Positions 43,968-51,823 of a stretch of 64,000 nt of DNA are shown one piece after another; positions within the stretch are counted from its first letter, which is position 1, and each line of letters opens with the position of its first letter. The position numbers and the translations under genes were made by a program. The notes below the pieces were generated by a model. It searched no databases and was not told where the DNA came from. It was given only the letters and a program-made list of their open reading frames with translations. The DNA is from Roseomonas sp. KE2513. GTDB taxonomy: Bacteria > Pseudomonadota > Alphaproteobacteria > Acetobacterales > Acetobacteraceae. Location: positions 169,193-233,192 of the forward strand of contig NZ_RCVR01000006.1 of the NCBI RefSeq assembly GCF_016107305.1, given 5' to 3'.

Positions 43968-44000
43968 TGATGTGGAGGATGTCACTCAATGATGTGGAGG
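43968..44000 (-). promoter_or_regulatory. 11-bp direct repeat, candidate operator of the HAD-phn-glpD operon
   Basis: The 46-base gap between deoR and the HAD gene holds TGATGTGGAGG twice (43968-43978 and 43990-44000), starting 22 bases apart, about two DNA turns. It lies just before the AGGAGGG ribosome-binding site of the HAD gene. Direct repeats at this spacing fit a dimeric regulator, and DeoR-family control is the natural guess. Confidence 0.55.
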
Positions 44001-44001
44001 G

Positions 44002-44793
44002 TCAAACATCTTTCGCGACATGCACCACGACTCCAGCCCGGGCGAGGGCGGTGGCCAGGGGCGGGGGAGGGGGCGCGTCCGTCACCAGGTCGGTCAGCAC
44101 CGAGAGATCGGCCACGCGCTCGATGTAGCCGCGCCCGAACTTGCCGGAATCGAGCAGCAGCACCCGGCGGGGCGCGCGCTCCAGCATGGCGCGCTTGACC
44201 CAGGCGGCGCGGCTCTCGGCATCCGTCGGGCCCTCGGCCACGAGGCCGGAGGCGCCGATGAGAGCGATATCCGCGCTGAAGCGGCGGAGGAAGGCGTCGG
44301 TCTCGTGCCCGTAGAGGGCGCGCTCGGCCGCCAGGAACTCGCCGGGCGCCACCAGCACGCGCATGCCCGCGGCCTCCCCGGTGGCGGCGGCCACGGGCAG
44401 GCTGTTGGTCAGGACGGTGGCGGCGATCCCTCGCCCTGCGAGCGCCTGGGCGAAGCGGGCGGTGGTGCTGCCCGCATCCACCATCAGCACCGCGCCGGGT
44501 TCCACCAGGGCGGCGGCGGCGGCGCCGATCCGCGCGCGCTCCGGCCCTGCCATGGCTTCTCGCGCCAGAAGGTCGGGCTGCACGCCCGCATGGGTGACCG
44601 AGGCGCCGCCATAGGTGCGCCGCACCGCGCCCTTCGCCGAGAGCTCCTCCACGTCCCGCCGCACCGTCTCGCCGGAGACGCCGAATCGCGCCGCGAGGGC
44701 GCTGATCCGCACCGTGGGGTCCGTGTTGAGCGCCTGGAGAATGGCGGCGTGTCGTGCCTCCTTCCCCGGCGCGCCGTCCTGCCGCCTTGCCAT
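44002..44793 (-). CDS. DeoR/GlpR-family transcriptional regulator
   Basis: The 263-residue regulator has an N-terminal DeoR winged helix-turn-helix (residues about 28-52, VRISALAARFGVSGETVRRDVEEL, then GAVRRTYGGAS). A C-terminal sugar-phosphate-sensing domain has DAGSTTARFAQAL, VLTNSLPVAAA and ALIGASGLVAEGPTD. GlpR-type members are repressors released by glycerol 3-phosphate. That fits the glpD gene at the end of the operon that starts 46 bases downstream. The start at 44793 is preferred over an upstream one. Confidence 0.88.
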   Translation of the reverse strand: MARRQDGAPGKEARHAAILQALNTDPTVRISALAARFGVSGETVRRDVEELSAKGAVRRTYGGASVTHAGVQPDLLAREAMAGPERARIGAAAAALVEPGAVLMVDAGSTTARFAQALAGRGIAATVLTNSLPVAAATGEAAGMRVLVAPGEFLAAERALYGHETDAFLRRFSADIALIGASGLVAEGPTDAESRAAWVKRAMLERAPRRVLLLDSGKFGRGYIERVADLSVLTDLVTDAPPPPPLATALARAGVVVHVAKDV

Positions 44794-44822
44794 GGCGCCA
44801 GGGTGGTCGGCCGGCGCTCCTT

Positions 44823-44864
44823 GCGCAACCGACTGGGCGCAACCGATGGGGCGCAACCGGCGGG
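44823..44864. promoter_or_regulatory. Triple 14-bp tandem repeat in the deoR / phnD2 divergent promoter
   Basis: GCGCAACCG occurs at 44823, 44837 and 44851, each within a 14-base unit (GCGCAACCGACTGG, GCGCAACCGATGGG, GCGCAACCGGCGGG). The array lies in the 134-base region between the deoR start and the divergent binding-protein gene. It is a strong candidate for a regulator-binding array, possibly bound by DeoR itself; the 14-base period is not a whole helical turn. Confidence 0.55.
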
Positions 44865-44927
44865 GTCTTGGAGGATGGCGCGCCGGCGTGACACGCTGGT
44901 GCCGAGACCGAAGCCCGGAGCCGCCTC

Positions 44928-45902
44928 ATGATCCGCCGCCGCCACCTGGTCGCTGCCGGAAGCCTGCTGCCCTTCCTGCCCGCCGCGCGTGCCCGCGCCC
45001 AGGCGGCCCCGGCGATGCCCGCGCCGGGGAAGCGGGCCTGGGCCGCGCAGGTGCCGGGGATCCGCCTGGGCGTCCTCGGCGGCGAATCGGAGAGCGACCG
45101 GCTCGGCCGCTACGAGGCCTATCGCAAGCTCTTCGAGGACACCTTCGGCGTTCCCACGCGGATGTTCTTCGCCTCCGACTATTCCGGCGTGCAGCAGGCC
45201 TTCGCGGCGAAGACGCTCGAGATCGCCAACATGTCGCCGGCCGCCTATGCCGGCGTCTGGCTGGATACGAATGGCGGGGTGGAGCCGATCCTCGTCACGA
45301 AGGAGCCGGACGGCAGCACGAGCTACGTCGCGCTGATGTATGCCCGCGCCGATTCCGGCATCACGAAGCTGGAGGACATGCGCGGAAAGTCGATGGCCTG
45401 GTCCGATCCCAACTCGGCCTCGGGCTACCTGATCCCCCGCGCCGAGCTGCGGGCGGCCGGCATCAACCCGGAGCCGGGGGGGTTCTTCTCCCGCACGGGC
45501 TTCGCGGGCGGGCACGACCAGGCGCTCGTGGCCGTGCTTCAGAAGCAGTACGACGCCGGCGTCTGCTGGTCCTCCGGCCAGGGGGAGGAGAGCCGCGGCT
45601 TCTCCCGCGGCGTGCTCACGGCGGCCGTCGAGAAGGGGCTGCTGGACATGAAGGACATCCGCGTCATCTGGCGTTCCCGCCCGATCCAGAACGGCCCGAT
45701 CGTGGTGCGCTCCGACCTGCCGGCGGCGTTCAAGAAGGACATGGTGGACTTCCACCTCGCCCTGCCCAGCGCCCATCCCGACATCCACAAGGCCGTGGAG
45801 CGCGGCAGCGCCGTCGGCTGGGTGCCGACGAAGCACGAGGACTACGCGGTTTTCGTGGACATGCGCCGGGCTGAGGCGGCGGAGCGGCGGCGACGGAACT
45901 AG
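44928..45902 (+). CDS. phnD: Second PhnD-like phosphonate/phosphate-ester binding protein
   Basis: The 324-residue exported protein has a twin-Arg-containing signal (IRRRHLVAAGSLLPFLPAARARAQA). The PhnD fold shows RYEAYRKLFEDTFGVPTRMFFASDYSGVQQAFAAKTLEIANMSPAAYAG and KSMAWSDPNSASGYLIPR. It differs clearly from the PhnD in the operon, so the cluster has two binding proteins for one permease set or the second serves another system. It is transcribed away from deoR across the triple repeat. No permease gene follows. Confidence 0.85.
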   Translation: MIRRRHLVAAGSLLPFLPAARARAQAAPAMPAPGKRAWAAQVPGIRLGVLGGESESDRLGRYEAYRKLFEDTFGVPTRMFFASDYSGVQQAFAAKTLEIANMSPAAYAGVWLDTNGGVEPILVTKEPDGSTSYVALMYARADSGITKLEDMRGKSMAWSDPNSASGYLIPRAELRAAGINPEPGGFFSRTGFAGGHDQALVAVLQKQYDAGVCWSSGQGEESRGFSRGVLTAAVEKGLLDMKDIRVIWRSRPIQNGPIVVRSDLPAAFKKDMVDFHLALPSAHPDIHKAVERGSAVGWVPTKHEDYAVFVDMRRAEAAERRRRN

Positions 45903-45976
45903 GCGCGCGGCAGCCTCCCCCGAAGGTGACGCGGCGCCCCGTTCCCCCCGCGCCCGAGCAGGTTTAACCCGCGGCC

Positions 45977-47440
45977 ATGCCCAATCCGCCCAAGTTGCGC
46001 CGTCCGCTGGTCCTGGCCTCGGTCATGGCCTCGATGTTCATGATCGCGATCGAGGCAACCATCGTCTCCACCGCCATGCCGCAGATCGCGGGGCAGCTCG
46101 GCGACCTCCACCTCTACTCCTGGGTTTTCGCCTCCTTCCTGCTGGCGCAGACCGCGACGACGATGGTCTTCGGCAAGCTCGCCGACAGCCATGGGCGGCG
46201 GCCGGTGATGCTCTGGGGCATCGGGATCTTCCTTCTCGGTTCCCTCCTCTGCGGCTTCGCCTGGTCCATCCCATCGCTCATTGCCTTCCGGCTCGTGCAG
46301 GGCGTGGGCGCAGGGGCGATCCAGCCCGTCTCGCTCACGGTGGTGGGGGACCTCTACTCCATCGAGGAGCGCGGACGGATCCAGGGCTGGCTCGCCAGCG
46401 TCTGGGGCATCTCCTCCGTCGCGGGGCCGCTGGTGGGCGGCATCATCATCGGCCGGACGAGCTGGGCCTGGATCTTCTGGATGAACATCCCGATCGGCCT
46501 GCTCGCCGCCGCCGGCTTCTGGCGCTTCCTGCACGAAGCGGTGCCGCAGGAAGGCCGCCCGGTGGACGTGGCGGGCGCCCTCCTCCTCACCCTCGCGGTC
46601 GCGGGGCTGATGGTGGCGACGAACGATCCCGGCAGCGCCCTCTCCATCGCGTCCCTGCTCGGCGGCATCGCCTGCGCCGCGGCCTTCCTCTGGCAGGAGC
46701 GCCGCGCGGCGGACCCGGTGCTGGACATCCGCCTCTGGCTGCGCCGCCCGATCGCCACCTCCAACGCCACCGTCCTGTTCAGCGGCATGGCCATCATCGG
46801 CCTGACCACCTTCCTGCCGATGTACGTGCAGGCCGTGCTCGGCCGCTCCGCCCTCGTCGCCGGCTTCACGCTGACGGTGATGGTCTTCGGCTGGCCGCTG
46901 GGCGCCACCATCGCGGCCCGCGCCTTCGGCCGCTTCGGGCTGCGCGCCTGCCTGCTGCTCGGCGCCGTGCTGGTGCCGGCGGGGGCGGTGACCTTCGTGC
47001 TGCTCGGCCCCGGCTCCTCCCCCTGGTTCGCCGGTGCCGGCTCGCTCGTCATGGGGCTCGGCATGGGCTTCCTCAGCGTCTCCGCCATCGTCATCGTCCA
47101 GGAGAGCGTGGGCTGGTCCGAGCGCGGGGCCTCCACGGCCTCGAACGTCTTCTCGCGCAACCTCGGCAGCGCCCTCGGAGCGGCGGTGCTCGGCGGCGTG
47201 CTGAACATCGGCCTCGCCCGCCACGGCGGCGACGTGGACTACGACGACATCCGCCGGCTGCTCGAGCACGGAGGTGCCACCACCACCATCGACGGCACCG
47301 TGCGGGCGGCCTTGGAAGGATCGCTCCACCTGACCTTCTGGGCGGTGCTGGCCACGGCGGTGATCACGCTGCTTCTCGCCCTGCTCGTGCCACAGGTGGC
47401 GCCCCGCGCGCGCGTGACGGCCGCCGCGCCGGCCGACTGA
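45977..47440 (+). CDS. Major facilitator superfamily drug-exporter-like transporter (DHA2 type)
   Basis: The 487-residue inner-membrane protein has 14 predicted helices. Motif A-type GKLADSHGRRPVMLWG follows helix 2, the D1 motif near helix 1 reads EATIVSTAMPQIAGQL, and motif C is in helix 5 (SSVAGPLVGGIII). This is the DHA2 (EmrB/QacA) pattern, so proton-coupled export of hydrophobic or drug-like compounds is likely. The true substrate is unknown. The stop is followed 16 bases later by the third multi-hairpin repeat. Confidence 0.85.
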   Translation: MPNPPKLRRPLVLASVMASMFMIAIEATIVSTAMPQIAGQLGDLHLYSWVFASFLLAQTATTMVFGKLADSHGRRPVMLWGIGIFLLGSLLCGFAWSIPSLIAFRLVQGVGAGAIQPVSLTVVGDLYSIEERGRIQGWLASVWGISSVAGPLVGGIIIGRTSWAWIFWMNIPIGLLAAAGFWRFLHEAVPQEGRPVDVAGALLLTLAVAGLMVATNDPGSALSIASLLGGIACAAAFLWQERRAADPVLDIRLWLRRPIATSNATVLFSGMAIIGLTTFLPMYVQAVLGRSALVAGFTLTVMVFGWPLGATIAARAFGRFGLRACLLLGAVLVPAGAVTFVLLGPGSSPWFAGAGSLVMGLGMGFLSVSAIVIVQESVGWSERGASTASNVFSRNLGSALGAAVLGGVLNIGLARHGGDVDYDDIRRLLEHGGATTTIDGTVRAALEGSLHLTFWAVLATAVITLLLALLVPQVAPRARVTAAAPAD

Positions 47441-47455
47441 TTGCGCCCTTGGCCC

Positions 47456-47686
47456 CTGGAGAGGGCCCCACTCTCTCCAGACCTCACCCGCCAAGAGCCT
47501 GAGGCCCTTGGATCCCCGTCTGGCTGCGCGGACGCGATGATCCCGGGTAGTTCTGTTCCCTGACGCCCTTCCTGTCCGAGCAGTCGTCTCGGGTCGACGA
47601 CCCGAGGCGCACCGGCCGTAGAAGTCCCTCAAAGAGATAGAAAAAAGATGAGAGGGGGCTGGGGGAGAGAAATCCTTCTCTCCCCC
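47456..47686 (+). repeat. Multi-hairpin intergenic repeat, copy C
   Basis: The order is the same as in copy B. Hairpin 1 is 47456-47480 (CTGGAGAG/CTCTCCAG). Hairpin 2 is 47491-47511 (CCAAGAGCC / GGCCCTTGG, one mismatch). Hairpin 3 is 47586-47608 (10-bp stem, TCGGGTC-GAC-GACCCGA; outer left arm decayed). Hairpin 4 is 47661-47686 (11-bp GGGGGAGAGAA, loop ATCC). The conserved AGATAGAAAAAAGATGAGAG precedes hairpin 4. The gap 47441-47704 has no gene and separates convergent stops. Confidence 0.9.
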
Positions 47687-47704
47687 GGAGGCACGAGCGC
47701 CGCA

Positions 47705-48259
47705 TCAGCCCATCCGCAGCAGCGGCCAGCGCTGCCGCCAGCCTTTGCTGGCCAAACGTTCCTCCATGATCGCCCGCTTCTCGCCCATGAAGCGCGGCCC
47801 CGGCCGGATCACACCGCCGAGCAGGTCATCCAGCCCGAGCGGCGCCAGCACCGCCACGCCCCTGCCGTCCCAGCGTGCGACGACGGCTGTGGCCGTTTCC
47901 GGCCAGTGCCGCAGGGCATCGGCGGTGTTGCGGTAGGGACTGTCGCCGTTGCGGGCGTGCATGCGGGCCTGGTTCGTCACGGACCATGGCACGCCGGGCT
48001 CCGCCGCGCGCAGGCGGGCCTCGATGGCGCGGTCCTCCTCGGCGAGGGGCGAGGAGGCGTCGAACCAGACCACGTCCACGTCGCCGGGATTGGGCGCGGG
48101 CGGGTGGCCGTGCAGCGCGTCCCAGGCGGCGTCGCGCACGAAGCCGGCGCCGATCCAGCCATCGGGCAGATCCAGCGCGGCCACGGCGCGCAGGAGGCGC
48201 ATCCGCCAGGGATCGGCGGCCAGGAGGGCTGCCAGCCATGCCTCCGCCGACCTGTCCAC
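47705..48259 (-). CDS. Nucleotidyltransferase-fold protein (NTP_transf_6 / DUF925-like)
   Basis: The product is about 184 residues if started at the GTG at 48259. That avoids a 50-base overlap with the upstream gene, which the ATG at 48310 would create. The segment WIGAGFVRDAAWDALHG followed by PGDVDVVWFDA has the GS/DxD-like nucleotidyltransferase core, and YRNTADALRHWPETATAVVAR is characteristic of the DUF925 family. The family's reaction is not established. It ends 19 bases from hairpin 4 of repeat copy C. Confidence 0.75.
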   Translation of the reverse strand: MDRSAEAWLAALLAADPWRMRLLRAVAALDLPDGWIGAGFVRDAAWDALHGHPPAPNPGDVDVVWFDASSPLAEEDRAIEARLRAAEPGVPWSVTNQARMHARNGDSPYRNTADALRHWPETATAVVARWDGRGVAVLAPLGLDDLLGGVIRPGPRFMGEKRAIMEERLASKGWRQRWPLLRMG

Positions 48260-48260
48260 C

Positions 48261-49304
48261 TCAGGCGAGGGGCATCCGCGCCTCCTGAGGAGGAAGGAAG
48301 CGGCCGTCATAGACCTCCTCCGGCGCCGGCACGCGGGCGAGGCCGAAGCCGCTGGCGACGGTGCTGATGGTTTCCGCCAGCCGCGCCGGCTCCACGTCCC
48401 CGATGCCGCGGGCGCGGGTGGCGGGGGTGAGGATCTGGCGCTGGGCCAGCCAGGTCAGGCGCTCCGTCTCGAGCGCGAGGTCCACGAGCTGGGACTGGGC
48501 GGCAATGGTCGAGGCGGTCGTCTTCGGATCGGCGAGCGACTCCCGCCAGGACCGCGTGGCGGCGAGGAGGAAGCGCCGCACCACGTCCGGTTGCTCCCGG
48601 ATCACTGACTGGCCCGCGAGGATGGAGTTGCCGTAGCTGTCGATCCCGTGGTCGGCGTAGGAGAGGAAGTTCACGTCCTCCAGCCGCGTGCCGTTGGCCT
48701 TGATGTTGAAGAAGGTCGTGTAGTCGAAGCCCGTCACGCCCGCGACCTGGCGGGTCAGCAGCATCTGGTCGCGCAGCTGCGCCGTCACCTGCCGGCGCGT
48801 CACCTTCGCCTCGTCCACCCCGTTGATCTTGAGGAAGGCCGGGAACATGCGGGAGGCGCCGTCCGACACGCCGTTGCCGATCGCCTTCCCCTCGAGGTCG
48901 CGTGGCGTGTTGATCCCCGCGGATTTGAGGCTGATCACCGCCTGGGGAGATCGGTTCTGCAGCACCATCACCGCGCGCGGCGAGTTCTCCGGCTGGCGGG
49001 AGGCGAATTCCGTAAGGGTGGAGAGGTCGCCCACCCCGAACTGGTAGGTGCCGCTGGCCACCCGCGTGATGGCATCGCCCGAGCCGTTGGAGGGGTCGAT
49101 CTGCACGTCCAGCCCGGCCTCGCGGAAGTAGCCGCACGCCTCGGCGTGGTAGAACGGCGCGGTGGACCCATCTACGCCGAAGTTGAGCACGAGGCGGACG
49201 CGCGCCCGTTCCTGGGCCCGCAGCACGCGCGGGGCGGAGAGGGCCACGGTCGTGGTGCCGGCGGCAAGACCCGCGAGGGCGCGGCGTGAGAGGATGAGCG
49301 GCAT
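48261..49304 (-). CDS. NMT1/SsuA-type ABC substrate-binding protein (orphan)
   Basis: The 347-residue exported protein has a signal with an Arg-Arg pair (LSRRALAGLAAGTTTVALSAPRVLRA). The NMT1/THI5-like binding fold has RLVLNFGVDGSTAPFYHAEACGYFREAGLDVQI and GSGDAITRVASGTYQFGVGDLS. Relatives bind taurine, sulfonates, nitrate, thiamine precursors or aromatic compounds. No permease or ATPase gene is adjacent, so its transporter is elsewhere. Its ATG overlaps in antisense an ATG of the divergent neighbour. Confidence 0.85.
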   Translation of the reverse strand: MPLILSRRALAGLAAGTTTVALSAPRVLRAQERARVRLVLNFGVDGSTAPFYHAEACGYFREAGLDVQIDPSNGSGDAITRVASGTYQFGVGDLSTLTEFASRQPENSPRAVMVLQNRSPQAVISLKSAGINTPRDLEGKAIGNGVSDGASRMFPAFLKINGVDEAKVTRRQVTAQLRDQMLLTRQVAGVTGFDYTTFFNIKANGTRLEDVNFLSYADHGIDSYGNSILAGQSVIREQPDVVRRFLLAATRSWRESLADPKTTASTIAAQSQLVDLALETERLTWLAQRQILTPATRARGIGDVEPARLAETISTVASGFGLARVPAPEEVYDGRFLPPQEARMPLA

Positions 49305-49380
49305 GGCGAAGGACGGTCTCCCGGAAGGTGTAACGGAGGGGGCGGTGGGTTCCGCCGTCCGCCGCTTCCAGGCAGGTTCC

Positions 49381-49896
49381 GTGCCGCGCCGGTCGCTCGC
49401 CGCGCTGCCGCTGTTGGCGGCCGGGCCCGCCCTCGCGCAGGAGGCCCCTCAAGAGGTCCAGGTGGCAGGCCGGCGCCTCGTGCTGAACGGCACGGGGGTG
49501 CGCCGCTTCCTCCTGATCGAGGTGCTCCGCGGATGGCTCTACCTTGAGCGTCGGAGCAGCGACGCGGAGGTCATCCTCGCCTCGGGCGGCGCGAAGCTGC
49601 TTCGGCTGCGCTATTCCGTGCCTGTGCCGAAGAGCAGGCTCGTGGAGGGTTGGGAGGAGGGCTTCCAGGACGGCTGCGGCTGCGAGATGCCGCCCGCCTT
49701 CCGCGCCCGCCTGCGCGACCTGCCGTCGGGCCAGGTAGAGGACTGGCTCTTCCTGCCCGACCGTGCGGAGATTGCCTATGCCGGCGAGCCGCCCGTGACC
49801 GTCACCGGGCAGCAGGGCCGGATGATGCTGTCGAGCTTCATCGGACCCGGGGCGGGGAGCGCGGGGTTGCGACGCGGGCTGCTCGGCCAGGACTAG
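49381..49896 (+). CDS. Exported chalcone-isomerase-like protein
   Basis: The product of about 171 residues starts at a GTG with signal peptide PRRSLAALPLLAAGPALAQ. An ATG at 49303 would add 26 residues but leaves no promoter room from the divergent gene. The mature part resembles bacterial chalcone-isomerase-like proteins (AGRRLVLNGTGVRRFLLIEVLRGWLYLERRSSDAEVILA, LRLRYSVPVPKSRLVEGWEEGF). These periplasmic proteins probably bind lipids or fatty acids rather than isomerise flavonoids, which is inference from the family. Confidence 0.68.
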   Translation: MPRRSLAALPLLAAGPALAQEAPQEVQVAGRRLVLNGTGVRRFLLIEVLRGWLYLERRSSDAEVILASGGAKLLRLRYSVPVPKSRLVEGWEEGFQDGCGCEMPPAFRARLRDLPSGQVEDWLFLPDRAEIAYAGEPPVTVTGQQGRMMLSSFIGPGAGSAGLRRGLLGQD

Positions 49897-49944
49897 GCCG
49901 GGTGCTGGCGCCCCTTGTGGCATCCTTGCCGCACCGCGCCGAAG

Positions 49945-50661
49945 TCAGGAGCCCGGCCGGATCCAGGCCTCGGCGTCGAACACGCGGCCGCGGCGCACCA
50001 GCCCGGCGGCGGCCAGTTGTTGCCGGGCGGCGTCGCAGGCCGGCTTGCCGATGAAGGACGGATGGAATTCGACGAGCACGAAGCGCGCTCGGGCGATGCG
50101 CGCCGCCTGTGCCGCCATGAACTCCGCCTCTCCGCCCTCGATGTCGATCAGGTAGGCATCGAAGGCCACCCCGTGCCGCGCCTCGACCTCGTCGAGGTTC
50201 AGCACCGGGACGGAAAGTGGGGTGCCGCGCGGCCGGTGCGCGCTTCCAGCGACGATGTTGCCGCCTGGCCAGAAGCACCCGCTGCCGCCGGCCATGCCGT
50301 GCAGAATGCTGAAGTGTGCCCCGTTGCGGTTCCGGTTGTGCGCCAGCACGGGGAGCAGCGCTGGGTTCGCCTCTACAACGACGTGGCGCGCCGGATCCCG
50401 CAGCCGCCGGTTCGCGAGGCAGGAGACGACCCCGAGACAGCCGCCGAGGTCCAGCAGGGTGGCATCCGCCGGCAGGTGGCGCAGCAGCCGCCGCTCCGGC
50501 AGCTCGTAGAGGCCGAGGAGGAAGCGCCCGCGGAAGCCGCGCCGGGTCAGCTCCGCCGGGACGGAGAAGCGGAGCCCGCGGCAGCGGTACTCACCGCCCA
50601 GCCGGTCGAACAGCCAGCCGCTGGCCTGCTCGAGGCGGCGGAAGGTGGAGAGGGTGATCAC
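49945..50661 (-). CDS. FkbM-family SAM methyltransferase
   Basis: The 238-residue protein has the FkbM methyltransferase core: LLDLGGCLGVVSCLANRRL (SAM motif I), VVVEANPALLPVLAHNRNRN, and a late DAYLIDIEGGEAEFMAAQAARI. Such enzymes O-methylate sugars or polyketides. The gene starts at a GTG overlapping the stop of the HIBCH gene by four bases. The substrate is unknown, and the pairing with HIBCH is likely transcriptional convenience. Confidence 0.78.
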   Translation of the reverse strand: MITLSTFRRLEQASGWLFDRLGGEYRCRGLRFSVPAELTRRGFRGRFLLGLYELPERRLLRHLPADATLLDLGGCLGVVSCLANRRLRDPARHVVVEANPALLPVLAHNRNRNGAHFSILHGMAGGSGCFWPGGNIVAGSAHRPRGTPLSVPVLNLDEVEARHGVAFDAYLIDIEGGEAEFMAAQAARIARARFVLVEFHPSFIGKPACDAARQQLAAAGLVRRGRVFDAEAWIRPGS

Positions 50662-51680
50662 CCTCCGAACATCGCGAGCACCGCCGCCGGGTCCACATCG
50701 GCGATCGCGGGCGGTGACCAGCGCGGCGTGTTGTCCTTGTCCACCAGCACGGCGCGCACGCCCTCGGCGAAGTCCGGGTGGCGCGTCACGGCGCGGGTGA
50801 GGGCGAGTTCCATCGCCAGGCAGGCCGGCAGGTCCATCGTCGCGCCGCGCCGCAGCAGCTCCAGCGTGACAAGGAGCGATGTCGGGGACATCCGGTGCAG
50901 CACCTCGAGCTGCGCGCGTGCCCAGTCGGTGCCCTGGGCGGTCAGGACAGCCATGATGGAGGAGAGGTCGCCGGGCGCGAAGGCGAACTCGACCGCGGCC
51001 CGCGCCGCCTCCACCGCGCCGGGCGGCACGGCGGCGGCGTGGCGCTCGACGACGCTGGCATCGCCCGAAAGCAGCGCCTCGCGCAGCGCGGGCAGGCGCT
51101 CGCGCGGGACGTGGTGCGTGGCCAGCCCCGCTTCCACCGCCTCCGCGCCGCGCAGGCGCGCGCCGGTCAGGGCAAGCCACCGGCCCATGGCGCCGGGCGT
51201 GCCGGGCAGGCGCGGCAGCACGTAGGAGGTACCGACATCGGGGAAGAGCGCGATAGCGGTCTCCGGCATCGCCAGCAGGGCGTGCTCGGTCACCACGCGG
51301 TGGCTGCCATGGACGGAGACGCCGATGCCCCCACCCATGCAGACTCCGTCGATGAGGCTGATCCAGGGCTTGGGATACTCGGCGATGCGGCGGTTGAGCG
51401 TGTATTCCCCGGCGAAGAAGCGCTCCACCGTCCCGGCATCGCCCGCGAGCGCCGCCGCGCGGATGGCGCGCACGTCGCCGCCCGCGCAGAAGGCGCGGCC
51501 GCCCGCGCCCTCGAGGATCACGAGATCGACGGCGGGGTCCTCCGCGAAGCGCGCGGCGGCCTCGGCCAGCCGCCCGATCATCTCCCCGTCCAGCGCGTTC
51601 AGCGCGCGGGGGCGGTTCATCAGGATGGTGCCGGCCCGGCCCTCCACGCGCGCCACCACGCTCGGCTCTACCCCCTCCAT
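50658..51680 (-). CDS. 3-Hydroxyisobutyryl-CoA hydrolase
   Basis: The 340-residue protein belongs to the enoyl-CoA hydratase superfamily but has HIBCH length and landmarks. These are RAFCAGGDVRAI near residue 62, the oxyanion GVCMGGGIGVSVHGSHRVVTEHALLAMPETAIALFPDVGTSYVLPRL, and a C-terminal extension with KDNTPRWSP. HIBCH frees 3-hydroxyisobutyrate in valine breakdown. Other valine-pathway genes are not adjacent. It precedes and overlaps the FkbM gene. Confidence 0.88.
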   Translation of the reverse strand: MEGVEPSVVARVEGRAGTILMNRPRALNALDGEMIGRLAEAAARFAEDPAVDLVILEGAGGRAFCAGGDVRAIRAAALAGDAGTVERFFAGEYTLNRRIAEYPKPWISLIDGVCMGGGIGVSVHGSHRVVTEHALLAMPETAIALFPDVGTSYVLPRLPGTPGAMGRWLALTGARLRGAEAVEAGLATHHVPRERLPALREALLSGDASVVERHAAAVPPGAVEAARAAVEFAFAPGDLSSIMAVLTAQGTDWARAQLEVLHRMSPTSLLVTLELLRRGATMDLPACLAMELALTRAVTRHPDFAEGVRAVLVDKDNTPRWSPPAIADVDPAAVLAMFGG

Positions 51681-51823
51681 CCCGGACTCTCCGCTGCTGC
51701 CCTCTCCCGCCTAGCCGCCGCCCTGCCGGACGGCAAGCGGCCCGGGCCTGCGACCCTGGACCACCGAGACCGGTTGACACCGCCGCCCCACCCCGCGATG
51801 GCTGCCCGCGCGGGAGGGCCCCC

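Noticed and set aside
47705..48310. ATG start at 48310 for the nucleotidyltransferase-fold gene
   Set aside because: It would overlap the upstream binding-protein gene by 50 bases and adds a non-family N-terminus; the GTG at 48259 directly after that stop is more natural.
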